Assembly: GCA_008729055.1 (NCBI GenBank)
Contig: SDUX01000039.1
Location: 1 to 25,516, forward strand
Reading direction: 5' to 3'
DNA length: 25,516 bases
DNA from: Pyropia haitanensis
Lineage: Eukaryota; Rhodophyta; Bangiophyceae; Bangiales; Bangiaceae
Shown here: positions 10,201-21,950 of the stretch, piece by piece
Position numbering within the stretch: position 1 is the stretch's first letter
Layout of the letters: each line of letters opens with the position of its first letter
Program-made: the position numbers and the translations under genes
Notes under the pieces: model-generated
The model's input: the letters and a program-made list of their open reading frames with translations, nothing else
The model's database searches: none
Told to the model about the DNA's origin: nothing

Positions 10201-11371
10201 AGCGGCCAACCACCTCATGCACGACCATGCGGGTCGAACCGAGGACGTCGAGCGGGCGGATCTATGGCTGGAACAAAGTATGCGAGCCAATTCGGCAGCC
10301 GGATCGTGCGCAGCATTGGTGTACACGCAAAAGTGGGCAAAAGTGGGCAAAAGTGGGCAAAAGTGGGTAGGAAGTGGGTAAGAAGTGGGCAAACAGTGGG
10401 CAAAAAGTGGGCAATTTTGGGACCGAAATGGACAATTGGGGGCAAGAAGTTTCCAAAACTGCAAAGAAAATGGACGTGAAAGTGGCCAGAAAGTGGTCCA
10501 ACAGTGGCCAGAAAAGGCGCCGCGCCACCCACACTGTCCACTGCGCGTCCCGCTGGTCACACTGGCGTGGACGGTGTGAGGGCGGAAATTTTGGCACCGT
10601 CCGTCGCACCTGGCTGTCGGGACCCCCACGTGCCGAAAACCATCCCACAAACTTGACACGTGGACACCGGCGCTCCACAAAACACTCGTTGCATCCAACG
10701 GACGCGCCAACAACCGGGTCGGCCAACCACCCCATGCACGACCGTGCGGGTGGAACGTCGGACATCGAGCGGGCGGATGTATGGCTGGAATAAAGGATGC
10801 GAGCCAATTCGGCCGCCGGATCGCGTGCAGCATTGCTGTACACGCAAAAGTGGGCAAAAGTGGGCAAATGTAGGCAAAAGTGGGTAAGAAGCGGCCAACC
10901 ACCTCATGCACGACCATGCGGGTCAAACCGAGGACGTCGAGCGGGCGGATCTATGGCTGGAACAAAGTATGCGAGCCAATTCGGCAGCCGGATCGTGCGC
11001 AGCATTGGTGTACACGCAAAAGTGGGCAAAAGTGGGCAAAAGTGGGCAAAAGTGGGTAGGAAGTGGGTAAGAAGTGGGCAAACAGTGGGCAAAAAGTGGG
11101 CAATTTTGGGACCGAAATGGACAATTGGGGGCAAGAAGTTTCCAAAACTGCAAAGAAAATGGACGTGAAAGTGGCCAGAAAGTGGTCCAACAGTGGCCAG
11201 AAAAGGCGCCGCGCCACCCACACTGTCCACTGCGCGTCCCGCTGGTCACACTGGCGTGGACGGTGTGAGGGCGGAAATTTTGGCACCGTCCGTCGCACCT
11301 GGCTGTCGGGACCCCCACGTGCCGAAAACCATCCCACAAACTTGACACGTGGACACCGGCGCTCCACAAAA

Positions 11372-12196
11372 CACTCGTTGCATCCAACGGACCGCCAACA
11401 ACCGGGTCGGCCAACCACCCCATGCACGACCGTGCGGGTGGAATGTATGGCTGGAATAAAGGATGCGAGCCAATTCGGCCGCCGGATCGAGCGGCTGCGG
11501 ATGTATGTGGGCAAATGTAGGCAAAAGTGGGTAAGAAGCGGCCAACCACCTCATGCATGCGGTCGAACCGAGGACGTCGAGCGGGCGGATCTATGGCCGC
11601 CGGCGAGCCAATTCGGCGCGTGCGCAGCATTGCAGTACATTGCTGTGGGCAAAAGTGGGCAAAAGTGGGCAAAAGTGGGTAGGCAAAAGTGGGTGGGTAA
11701 GAAGTGGGCAAACCAGTCATGCAAGTGGGCCATTGCGGGTGGGACCGAAACGACAATTGGGGCAAAAGTTTATGGCTGGAAACTGCAATGCGAGCCAATT
11801 CGGCAATGGACGTGAAAGTGGCGCAGCAAGTGGTCCAACAGTGGCAAAAGTGGGCAAAAGTGGGCAAAAGTGGGCAAAAGTGGGTAGGAAGTGGGTAAGA
11901 AGTGGGCAAACAGTGGGCAAAAAGTGGGCAATTTTGGGACCGAAATGGACAATTGGGGGCAAGAAGTTTCCAAAACTGCAAAGAAAATGGACGTGAAAGT
12001 GGCCAGAAAGTGGTCCAACAGTGGCCAGAAAAGGCGCCGCGCCACCCACACTGTCCACTGCGCGTCCCGCTGGTCACACTGGCGTGGGTGTGAGGGCGGA
12101 AATTTTGGCACCGTCCGTCGCACCTGGCTGTCGGGACCCCCACGTGCCGAAAACCATCCCACAAACTTGACACGTGGACACCGGCGCTCCACAAAA
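11372..12196 (+). repeat. Scrambled long unit (825 bp)
   Basis: From about 11441 to 11880 the unit is a mosaic of satellite words. A is shortened, A' has partial duplications (GCAGCATTGCAGTACATTGCTG), and B words such as GACAATTGGGGC and TGGACGTGAAAGTGG are mixed with A' words such as TTTATGGCTGGAA. Several extra GTGGGCAAAA copies are present, so quadruplex-type tracts occur twice (about 11640 and 11840). Regular B sequence resumes from about 11880. A 3-bp loss lies at about 12087. Confidence 0.75.
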
Positions 12197-13372
12197 CACT
12201 CGTTGCATCCAACGGACGCGCCAACAACCGGGTCGGCCAACCACCCCATGCACGACCGTGCGGGTGGAACGTCGGACATCGAGCGGGCGGATGTATGGCT
12301 GGAATAAAGGATGCGAGCCAATTCGGCCGCCGGATCGCGTGCAGCATTGCTGTACACGCAAAAAGTGGGCAAAAGTGGGCAAATGTAGGCAAAAAGTGGG
12401 TAAGAAGCGGCCAACCACCTCATGCACGACCATGCGGGTCGAACCGAGGACGTCGAGCGGGCGGATCTATGGCTGGAACAAAGTATGCGAGCCAATTCGG
12501 CGCCGGATCGTGCGCAGCATTGGTGTACACGCAAAAGTGGGCAAAAGTGGGCAAAAGTGGGCAAAAGTGGGTAGGAAGTGGGTAAGAAGTGGGCAAACAG
12601 TGGGCAAAAAAGTGGGCAATTTTGGGACCGAAATGGACAATTGGGGGCAAGAAGTTTCCAAAACTGCAAAGAAAATGGACGTGAAAGTGGCCAGAAAGTG
12701 GTCCAACAGTGGCCAGAAAAGGCGCCGCGCCACCCACACTGTCCACTGCGCGTCCCGCTGGTCACACTGGCGTGGACGGTGTGAGGGCGGAAATTTTGGC
12801 AGGATGCGAGCCAATTCGGCCGCCGGATCGCGTGCAGCATTGCTGTACACGCAAAAGTGGGCAAAAGTGGGCAAATGTAGGCAAAAGTGGGTAAGAAGCG
12901 GCCAACCACCTCATGCACGACCATGCGGGTCGAACCGAGGACGTCGAGCGGGCGGATCTATGGCTGGAACAAAGTATGCGAGCCAATTCGGCAGCCGGAT
13001 CGTGCGCAGCATTGGTGTACACGCAAAAGTGGGCAAAAGTGGGCAAAAGTGGGCAAAAGTGGGTAGGAAGTGGGTAAGAAGTGGGCAAACAGTGGGCAAA
13101 AAGTGGGCAATTTTGGACCGAAATGGACAATTGGGGGCAAGAAGTTTCCAAAACTGCAAAGAAAATGGACGTGAAAGTGGCCAGAAAGTGGTCCAACAGT
13201 GGCAGAAAGGCGCCGCGCCACCACACTGTCCACTGCGCGTCCCGCTGGTCACACTGGCGTGGACGGTGTGAGGCGGAAATTTTGGCACCGTCCGTCGCAC
13301 CTGGCTGTCGGACCCCCACGTGCCCGAAAACCATCCACAAACTTGACACGTGGACACCGGCGCTCCACAAAA
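12197..13372 (+). repeat. Two units fused by a ~0.2-kb deletion
   Basis: One landmark interval of 1176 bp holds almost two units. At about 12800 block B breaks at GAAATTTTGGCA and continues as GGATGCGAGCC of block A. The join removes the second half of B, including both CACGTG sites and the CACTCGTTGC landmark, plus the first part of A. Compared with the reference unit the loss is about 198 bp with at most a 1-2 bp overlap at the junction. Confidence 0.8.
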
Positions 13373-13480
13373 CACTCGTTGCATCCAACGGACGCGCCAA
13401 CAACCGGGTCGGCCAACCACCCCATGCACGACCGTCGGTGGAACGTCGGACATCGAGCGGCGGATGTATGCTGGAATAAG
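13200..13480 (+). repeat. Indel-rich stretch of the array
   Basis: A run of about ten small losses relative to other units, mostly single bases in short homopolymers: GGCAGAAAGG for GGCCAGAAAAGG, ACCACACTG for ACCCACACTG, GAGGCGGAAA for GAGGGCGGAAA, ATCCACAAAC for ATCCCACAAAC, CGTCGGTGG for CGTGCGGGTGG, and TATGCTGGAATAAGG for TATGGCTGGAATAAAGG. Losses greatly outnumber gains. This looks like low-coverage consensus error, though real decay is possible. Confidence 0.65.
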
Positions 13481-15374
13481 GATGCGAGCCAATTCGGCCG
13501 CCGGATCGCGTGCAGCATTGCTGTACACGCAAAAGTGGGCAAAAGTGGGCAAATGTAGGCAAAAGTGGGTAAGAAGCGGCCAACCACCTCATGCACGACC
13601 ATGCGGGTCGAACCGAGGACGTCGAGCGGGCGGATCTATGGCTGGAACAAAGTATGCGAGCCAATTCGGCAGCCGGATCGTGCGCAGCATTGGTGTACAC
13701 GCAAAAGTGGCAAAAGTGGGCAAAAGTGGGCAAAAGTGGTAAGTGGAAGCAGGCAAAAGTGGGCAATTTTGGACCGAAATGGACAATTGGGGCAAGAAGT
13801 TTCCAAAACTGCAAAGAAAATGGACGTGAAAGTGGCCAGAAAGTGGTCCAACAGTGGCCAGAAAAGGCGCCGCGCCACCCACACTGTCCACTGCGCGTCC
13901 CGCTGGTCACACTGGCGTGGACGGTGTGAGGGCGGAAATTTTGGCACCGTCCGTCGCACCTGGCTGTCGGGACCCCCACGTGCCGAAAACCATCCCACAA
14001 ACTTGACACGTGGACACCGGCGCTCCACAAAACACTCGTTGCATCCAACGGACGCGCCAACAACCGGGTCGGCCAACCACCCCATGCACGACCGTGCGGG
14101 TGGAACGTCGGACATCGAGCGGGCGGATGTATGGCTGGAATAAAGGATGCGAGCCAATTCGGCCGCCGGATCGCGTGCAGCATTGCTGTACACGCAAAAG
14201 TGGGCAAAAGTGGGCAAATGTAGGCAAAAGTGGGTAAGAAGCGGCCAACCACCTCATGCACGACCAGTGCGGGTCGAACCGGAGGACGTCGAGCGGCGGA
14301 TCTATGGCTGGAACAAAGTATGCGAGCCAATTCGGCAGCCGGATCGTGCGCAGCATTGGTGTACACGCAAAAGTGGGCAAAAGTGGGCAAAAGTGGGCAA
14401 AAGTGGGTAGGAAGTGGGTAAGAAGTGGGCAAACAGTGGGCAAAAAGTGGGCAATTTTGGGACCGAAATGGACAATTGGGGGCAAGAAGTTTCCAAAACT
14501 GCAAAGAAAATGGACGTGAAAGTGGCCAGAAAGTGGTCCAACAGTGGCCAGAAAGGCGCCGCGCCACCCACACTGTCCACTGCGCGTCCCGCTGGTCACA
14601 CTGGCGTGGACGGTGTGAGGGCGGAAATTTTTGGCACCGCCGTCGCACCTGGCTGTCGGGACCCCCACGTGCCGAAAAACCATCCCACAAACTTGACACG
14701 TGGACACCGGCGCTCCACAAAACACTCGTTGCATCCAACGGACGCGCCAACAACCGGGTCGGCCAACCACCCCATGCACGACCGTGCGGGTGGAACGTCG
14801 GACATCGAGCGGGCGGATGTATGGCTGGAATAAAGGATGCGAGCCAATTCGGCCGCCGGATCGCGTGCAGGCATTGCTGTACACGCAAAAGTGGGCAAAA
14901 GTGGGCAAATGTAGGCAAAAGTGGGTAAGAAGCGGCCAACCACCTCATCCACGACCGTGCGGGTCAAACCGAGGACGTCGACGGGCGGATCTATGGCTGG
15001 AACAAAGTATGCGAGCCAATTCGGCAGCCGGATCGTGCGCAGCATTGGTGTACACGCAAAAGTGGGCAAAAGTGGGCAAAGTGGGCAAAAGTGGGTAGGA
15101 AGTGGGGTAAGAAGTGGGCAAACAGTGGGCAAAAAGTGGGCAATTTTGGGACCGAAATGGACAATTGGGGGCAAGAAGTTTCCAAAACTGCAAAGAAAAT
15201 GGACGTGAAAGTGGCCAGAAAGTGGTCCAACAGTGGCCAGAAAAGGCGCCGCGCCACCCACACTGTCCACTGCGCGTCCCGCTGGTCACACTGGCGTGGA
15301 CGGTGTGAGGGCGGAAATTTTGGCACCGTCCGTCGCACCTGGCTGTCGGGACCCCCACGTGCCGAAAACCATCC

Positions 15375-15565
15375 CACAATTGACCGTGGACACCCGCTCC
15401 AAAACACTCGTTGCATCCACGGACGCGCAACACGGGTCGCCAACCACATGCACGACGTCGGTGAAGTCGACATCGAGCGGGCGGATTGGTGAATAAAGAT
15501 GCGACCAATTCGGCCGCCGGTCCGTGCAGCATGCTTACACGCAAAGTGGGCAAAGTGGGCAATGT
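15375..15565 (+). repeat. Deletion-riddled stretch of the array
   Basis: About 190 bp spanning the end of B and block A carry roughly twenty small deletions, for example CCCACAATTGACCGTGG for the longer normal CCCACAAACTTGACACGTGG, and GCATGCTTACACGC for GCATTGCTGTACACGC. Both normal CACGTG-to-landmark spacing and the A sequence are shortened, giving flanking intervals of 682 and 660 bp. Substitutions and insertions are rare by comparison. Both flanks are normal units. Confidence 0.65.
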
Positions 15566-17442
15566 AGGCAAAAGTGGGTAAGAAGCGGCCAACCACCTCA
15601 TGCACGACCATGCGGGTCAACCGAGGACGTCGAGCGGGCGGATCTATGGCTGGAACAAAGTATGCGAGCCAATTCGGCAGCCGGATCGTGCGCAGCATTG
15701 GTGTACACGCAAAAGTGGGCAAAAGTGGGCAAAAGTGGGCAAAAGTGGGTAGGAAGTGGGTAAGAAGTGGGCAAACAGTGGGCAAAAAGTGGGCAATTTT
15801 GGGACCGAAATGGACAATTGGGGGCAAGAAGTTTCCAAAACTGCAAAGAAAATGGACGTGAAAGTGGCCAGAAAGTGGTCCAACAGTGGCCAGAAAAGGC
15901 GCCGCGCCACCCACACTGTCCACTGCGCGTCCCGCTGGTCACACTGGCGTGGACGGTGTGAGGGCGGAAATTTTGGCACCGTCCGTCGCACCTGGCTGTC
16001 GGGACCCCCACGTGCCGAAAACCATCCCACAAACTTGACACGTGGACACCGGCGCTCCACAAAACACTCGTTGCATCCAACGGACGCGCCAACAACCGGG
16101 TCGGCCAACCACCCCATGCACGACCGTGCGGGTGGAACGTCGGACATCGAGCGGGCGGATGTATGGCTGGAATAAAGGATGCGAGCCAATTCGGCCGCCG
16201 GATCGCGTGCAGCATTGCTGTACACGCAAAAGTGGGCAAAAGTGGGCAAATGTAGGCAAAAGTGGGTAAGAAGCGGCCAACCACCTCATGCACGACCATG
16301 CGGGTCAAACCGAGGACGTCGAGCGGGCGGATCTATGGCTGGAACAAAGTATGCGAGCCAATTCGGCAGCCGGATCGTGCGCAGCATTGGTGTACACGCA
16401 AAAGTGGGCAAAAGTGGGCAAAAGTGGGCAAAAGTGGGTAGGAAGTGGGTAAGAAGTGGGCAAACAGTGGGCAAAAAGTGGGCAATTTTGGGACCGAAAT
16501 GGACAATTGGGGGCAAGAAGTTTCCAAAACTGCAAAGAAAATGGACGTGAAAGTGGCCAGAAAGTGGTCCAACAGTGGCCAGAAAAGGCGCCGCGCCACC
16601 CACACTGTCCACTGCGCGTCCCGCTGGTCACACTGGCGTGGACGGTGTGAGGGCGGAAATTTTGGCACCGTCCGTCGCACCTGGCTGTCGGGACCCCCAC
16701 GTGCCGAAAACCATCCCACAAACTTGACACGTGGACACCGGCGCTCCACAAAACACTCGTTGCATCCAACGGACGCGCCAACAACCGGGTCGGCCAACCA
16801 CCCCATGCACGACCGTGCGGGTGGAACGTCGGACATCGAGCGGGCGGATGTATGGCTGGAATAAAGGATGCGAGCCAATTCGGCCGCCGGATCGCGTGCA
16901 GCATTGCTGTACACGCAAAAGTGGGCAAAAGTGGGCAAATGTAGGCAAAAGTGGGTAAGAAGCGGCCAACCACCTCATGCACGACCATGCGGGTCAAACC
17001 GAGGACGTCGAGCGGGCGGATCTATGGCTGGAACAAAGTATGCGAGCCAATTCGGCAGCCGGATCGTGCGCAGCATTGGTGTACACGCAAAAGTGGGCAA
17101 AAGTGGGCAAAAGTGGGCAAAAGTGGGTAGGAAGTGGGTAAGAAGTGGGCAAACAGTGGGCAAAAAGTGGGCAATTTTGGGACCGAAATGGACAATTGGG
17201 GGCAAGAAGTTTCCAAAACTGCAAAGAAAATGGACGTGAAAGTGGCCAGAAAGTGGTCCAACAGTGGCCAGAAAAGGCGCCGCGCCACCCACACTGTCCA
17301 CTGCGCGTCCCGCTGGTCACACTGGCGTGGACGGTGTGAGGGCGGAAATTTTGGCACCGTCCGTCGCACCTGGCTGTCGGGACCCCCACGTGCCGAAAAC
17401 CATCCCACAAACTTGACACGTGGACACCGGCGCTCCACAAAA

Positions 17443-20198
17443 CACTCGTTGCATCCAACGGACGCGCCAACAACCGGGTCGGCCAACCACCCCATGCACG
17501 ACCGTGCGGGTGGAACGTCGGACATCGAGCGGGCGGATGTATGGCTGGAATAAAGGATGCGAGCCAATTCGGCCGCCGGATCGCGTGCAGCATTGCTGTA
17601 CACGCAAAAGTGGGCAAAAGTGGGCAAATGTAGGCAAAAGTGGGTAAGAAGCGGCCAACCACCTCATCCACGACCGTGCGGGTCAAACCGAGGACGTCGA
17701 GCGGGCGGATCTATGGCTGGAACAAAGTATGCGAGCCAATTCGGCAGCCGGATCGTGCGCAGCATTGGTGTACACGCAAAAGTGGGCAAAAGTGGGCAAA
17801 AGTGGGCAAAAGTGGGTAGGAAGTGGGTAAGAAGTGGGCAAACAGTGGGCAAAAAGTGGGCAATTTTGGGACCGAAATGGACAATTGGGGGCAAGAAGTT
17901 TCCAAAACTGCAAAGAAAATGGACGTGAAAGTGGCCAGAAAGTGGTCCAACAGTGGCCAGAAAAGGCGCCGCGCCACCCACACTGTCCACTGCGCGTCCC
18001 GCTGGTCACACTGGCGTGGACGGTGTGAGGGCGGAAATTTTGGCACCGTCCGTCGCACCTGGCTGTCGGGACCCCCACGTGCCGAAAACCATCCCACAAA
18101 CTTGACACGTGGACACCGGCGCTCCACAAAACACTCGTTGCATCCAACGGACGCGCCAACAACCGGGTCGGCCAACCACCCCATGCACGACCGTGCGGGT
18201 GGAACGTCGGACATCGAGCGGGCGGATGTATGGCTGGAATAAAGGATGCGAGCCAATTCGGCCGCCGGATCGCGTGCAGCATTGCTGTACACGCAAAAGT
18301 GGGCAAAAGTGGGCAAATGTAGGCAAAAGTGGGTAAGAAGCGGCCAACCACCTCATCCACGACCGTGCGGGTCGAACCGAGGACGTCGAGCGGGCGGATC
18401 TATGGCTGGAACAAAGTATGCGAGCCAATTCGGCAGCCGGATCGTGCGCAGCATTGGTGTACACGCAAAAGTGGGCAAAAGTGGGCAAAAGTGGGCAAAA
18501 GTGGGTAGGAAGTGGGTAAGAAGTGGGCAAACAGTGGGCAAAAAGTGGGCAATTTTGGGACCGAAATGGACAATTGGGGGCAAGAAGTTTCCAAAACTGC
18601 AAAGAAAATGGACGTGAAAGTGGCCAGAAAGTGGTCCAACAGTGGCCAGAAAAGGCGCCGCGCCACCCACACTGTCCACTGCGCGTCCCGCTGGTCACAC
18701 TGGCGTGGACGGTGTGAGGGCGGAAATTTTGGCACCGTCCGTCGCACCTGGCTGTCGGGACCCCCACGTGCCGAAAACCATCCCACAAACTTGACACGTG
18801 GACACCGGCGCTCCACAAAACACTCGTTGCATCCAACGGACGCGCCAACAACCGGGTCGGCCAACCACCCCATGCACGACCGTGCGGGTGGAACGTCGGA
18901 CATCGAGCGGGCGGATGTATGGCTGGAATAAAGGATGCGAGCCAATTCGGCCGCCGGATCGCGTGCAGCATTGCTGTACACGCAAAAGTGGGCAAAAGTG
19001 GGCAAATGTAGGCAAAAGTGGGTAAGAAGCGGCCAACCACCTCATCCACGACCGTGCGGGTCGAACCGAGGACGTCGAGCGGGCGGATCTATGGCTGGAA
19101 CAAAGTATGCGAGCCAATTCGGCAGCCGGATCGTGCGCAGCATTGGTGTACACGCAAAAGTGGGCAAAAGTGGGCAAAAGTGGGCAAAAGTGGGTAGGAA
19201 GTGGGTAAGAAGTGGGCAAACAGTGGGCAAAAAGTGGGCAATTTTGGGACCGAAATGGACAATTGGGGGCAAGAAGTTTCCAAAACTGCAAAGAAAATGG
19301 ACGTGAAAGTGGCCAGAAAGTGGTCCAACAGTGGCCAGAAAAGGCGCCGCGCCACCCACACTGTCCACTGCGCGTCCCGCTGGTCACACTGGCGTGGACG
19401 GTGTGAGGGCGGAAATTTTGGCACCGTCCGTCGCACCTGGCTGTCGGGACCCCCACGTGCCGAAAACCATCCCACAAACTTGACACGTGGACACCGGCGC
19501 TCCACAAAACACTCGTTGCATCCAACGGACGCGCCAACAACCGGGTCGGCCAACCACCCCATGCACGACCGTGCGGGTGGAACGTCGGACATCGAGCGGG
19601 CGGATGTATGGCTGGAATAAAGGATGCGAGCCAATTCGGCCGCCGGATCGCGTGCAGCATTGCTGTACACGCAAAAGTGGGCAAAAGTGGGCAAATGTAG
19701 GCAAAAGTGGGTAAGAAGCGGCCAACCACCTCATCCACGACCGTGCGGGTCAAACCGAGGACGTCGAGCGGGCGGATCTATGGCTGGAACAAAGTATGCG
19801 AGCCAATTCGGCAGCCGGATCGTGCGCAGCATTGGTGTACACGCAAAAGTGGGCAAAAGTGGGCAAAAGTGGGCAAAAGTGGGTAGGAAGTGGGTAAGAA
19901 GTGGGCAAACAGTGGGCAAAAAGTGGGCAATTTTGGGACCGAAATGGACAATTGGGGGCAAGAAGTTTCCAAAACTGCAAAGAAAATGGACGTGAAAGTG
20001 GCCAGAAAGTGGTCCAACAGTGGCCAGAAAAGGCGCCGCGCCACCCACACTGTCCACTGCGCGTCCCGCTGGTCACACTGGCGTGGACGGTGTGAGGGCG
20101 GAAATTTTGGCACCGTCCGTCGCACCTGGCTGTCGGGACCCCCACGTGCCGAAAACCATCCCACAAACTTGACACGTGGACACCGGCGCTCCACAAAA
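17443..20198 (+). repeat. Sub-family block: four units sharing an A' variant
   Basis: Four consecutive units carry CATCCACGACCGTG in A' at 17665, 18354, 19043 and 19732, where nearly all other units read CATGCACGACCATG. The spacing is exactly 689 bp. Within the block the linked G/A site varies (GTCAAACC in the outer two, GTCGAACC in the inner two). The same variant occurs alone at 14946. The pattern indicates local amplification or gene conversion of a variant unit. Confidence 0.8.
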
Positions 20199-20887
20199 CA
20201 CTCGTTGCATCCAACGGACGCGCCAACAACCGGGTCGGCCAACCACCCCATGCACGACCGTGCGGGTGGAACGTCGGACATCGAGCGGGCGGATGTATGG
20301 CTGGAATAAAGGATGCGAGCCAATTCGGCCGCCGGATCGCGTGCAGCATTGCTGTACACGCAAAAGTGGGCAAAAGTGGGCAAATGTAGGCAAAAGTGGG
20401 TAAGAAGCGGCCAACCACCTCATGCACGACCATGCGGGTCAAACCGAGGACGTCGAGCGGGCGGATCTATGGCTGGAACAAAGTATGCGAGCCAATTCGG
20501 CAGCCGGATCGTGCGCAGCATTGGTGTACACGCAAAAGTGGGCAAAAGTGGGCAAAAGTGGGCAAAAGTGGGTAGGAAGTGGGTAAGAAGTGGGCAAACA
20601 GTGGGCAAAAAGTGGGCAATTTTGGGACCGAAATGGACAATTGGGGGCAAGAAGTTTCCAAAACTGCAAAGAAAATGGACGTGAAAGTGGCCAGAAAGTG
20701 GTCCAACAGTGGCCAGAAAAGGCGCCGCGCCACCCACACTGTCCACTGCGCGTCCCGCTGGTCACACTGGCGTGGACGGTGTGAGGGCGGAAATTTTGGC
20801 ACCGTCCGTCGCACCTGGCTGTCGGGACCCCCACGTGCCGAAAACCATCCCACAAACTTGACACGTGGACACCGGCGCTCCACAAAA

Positions 20888-21360
20888 CACTCGTTGCATC
20901 CAACGGACGCGCCAACAACCGGGTCGGCCAACCACCCCATGCACGACCGTGCGGGTGGAACGTCGGACATCGAGCGGGCGGATGTATGGCTGGAATAAAG
21001 GATGCGAGCCAATTCGGCCGCCGGATCGCGTGCAGCATTGCTGTACACGCAAAAGTGGGCAAAAGTGGGCAAATGTAGGCAAAAGTGGGTAAGAAGCGGC
21101 CAACCACCTCATGCACGACCATGCGGGTCAAACCGAGGACGTCGAGCGGGCGGATCTATGGCTGGAACAAAGTATGCGAGCCAATTCGGCAGCCGGATCG
21201 TGCGCAGCATTGGTGTACACGCAAAAGTGGGCAAAAGTGGGCAAAAGTGGGCAAAAGTTGGTAGGAAGTGGGTAAGAAGTGGGCAAACAGTGGGCAAAAA
21301 GTGGGCAATTTTGGGACCGAAATGGACAATTGGGGGCAAGAAGTTTCCGAAACTGCAAAG
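20888..21360 (+). repeat. Terminal truncated unit at array edge
   Basis: The last unit is normal through A and A' but ends abruptly after ACTGCAAAG, about 91 bp into B. It has private substitutions: AAAAGTTGGTAGG instead of AAAAGTGGGTAGG at about 21255-21267, which destroys the fourth GGG run, and TTTCCGAAAC instead of TTTCCAAAAC at about 21345. Divergence at an array edge is what unequal exchange predicts, because edge units are homogenised less. Confidence 0.85.
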
Positions 21361-21950
21361 CACCGCCGCCCGGCGGGCACCACCGCCACAAACGCCCAGT
21401 GGCACCAACCACCCACACCAACCACGGACACACAGCCGCCCCGCAAAGCGACCAGCCGCCCCACCGCAGTACCGCACACACGCGCACGCCGCGGGCCCCG
21501 CTCCCCGCGTCGCCGCGAGGCACACGCGCAAGCACCACCCGCAAGGCGCAGACGCGAGCACGCCGCCCCGCGGGCGTGAGCGCCACAACTACGCCCAGGG
21601 GCACCAACCGCTCACACGCACGACGGACACACAGACGCCCGCAAAGCCACCTGCCCCCCCACCGCGGTAGCACACACACGCCCACGCCGCAGGCACCGCT
21701 CCCCGCGTCCCCGCGAGGCCGACGCGCAAGCACCACCCGCAGGCCGCAGCCGCAGGCACGCACCCACCCCCACCCGCCGGGCGCCCAAAACACACACCTA
21801 CGGACCACACACCACGGACGCACGGCTGCCCGCGATGCCACAGGGCACCGCACCGCAGTACCACAAACGCCCACGCCGCGAGCAAGCACACACGAGCGCG
21901 CACACACGCCACACAGAGATCGGGGGAAGACGACCGCTGCAAGAGAGCAT
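21361..21950. repeat. Diverged ~198-bp GC-rich minisatellite, strand-asymmetric
   Basis: Directly after the satellite the plus strand becomes very rich in C and A and poor in T. CACCGCAGTACC at about 21462 recurs as CACCGCGGTAGC at 21660 and CACCGCAGTACC at 21851 (spacings 198 and 191). CGCGCAAGCACCACCCGCA at 21525 recurs at 21723 (198 bp), and GCTCCCCGCGT at 21500 recurs at 21698. This is a three-copy, strongly diverged tandem repeat. Because 198 is divisible by 3, the minus strand shows repeated Cys/Val/Arg-rich peptide strings, but these look like composition effects. No telomere-type hexamer repeat is present. Confidence 0.75.

Larger units (their letters stand above)
1..21360. repeat. 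689-bp tandem satellite array
   Basis: A head-to-tail array fills the first 84% of the window and runs off its left edge. The landmark CACTCGTTGC recurs at 1, 687, 1356, 2045, 2734, 3422, 4111, 4673, 5132, 5814, 6503, 7238, 7927, 8616, 9305, 9994, 10683, 11372, 12197, 13373, 14033, 14723, 15405, 16065, 16754, 17443, 18132, 18821, 19510, 20199 and 20888. Most intervals are exactly 689 bp and neighbouring units are nearly identical, which implies recent homogenisation. All units have the same orientation. There is no conserved open frame: 689 is not a multiple of 3, so any frame changes phase at each unit. The adjoining telomere-linked-type helicase suggests a subtelomeric satellite; a centromeric satellite is the main alternative. 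Confidence 0.97.

Noticed and set aside
221..21131. Dozens of long minus-strand open frames (up to 728 codons) across the array
   Set aside because: They recur with the repeat, change frame from unit to unit because 689 is not divisible by 3, and encode Cys/Arg/His/Pro-rich strings with no domain. The unit is simply poor in minus-strand stops.
1..21360. CRISPR array
   Set aside because: The period is 689 bp with no unique spacers between short repeats, and the context is eukaryotic.
1..21360. rDNA intergenic spacer repeats
   Set aside because: No 18S, 5.8S, 28S or 5S sequence is recognisable in the window.
99..21670. Repeated plus-strand frames of 64-139 codons
   Set aside because: Several overlapping frames per unit are all equally conserved, as expected from copied DNA rather than from protein constraint. 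Many starts are GTG codons without context.
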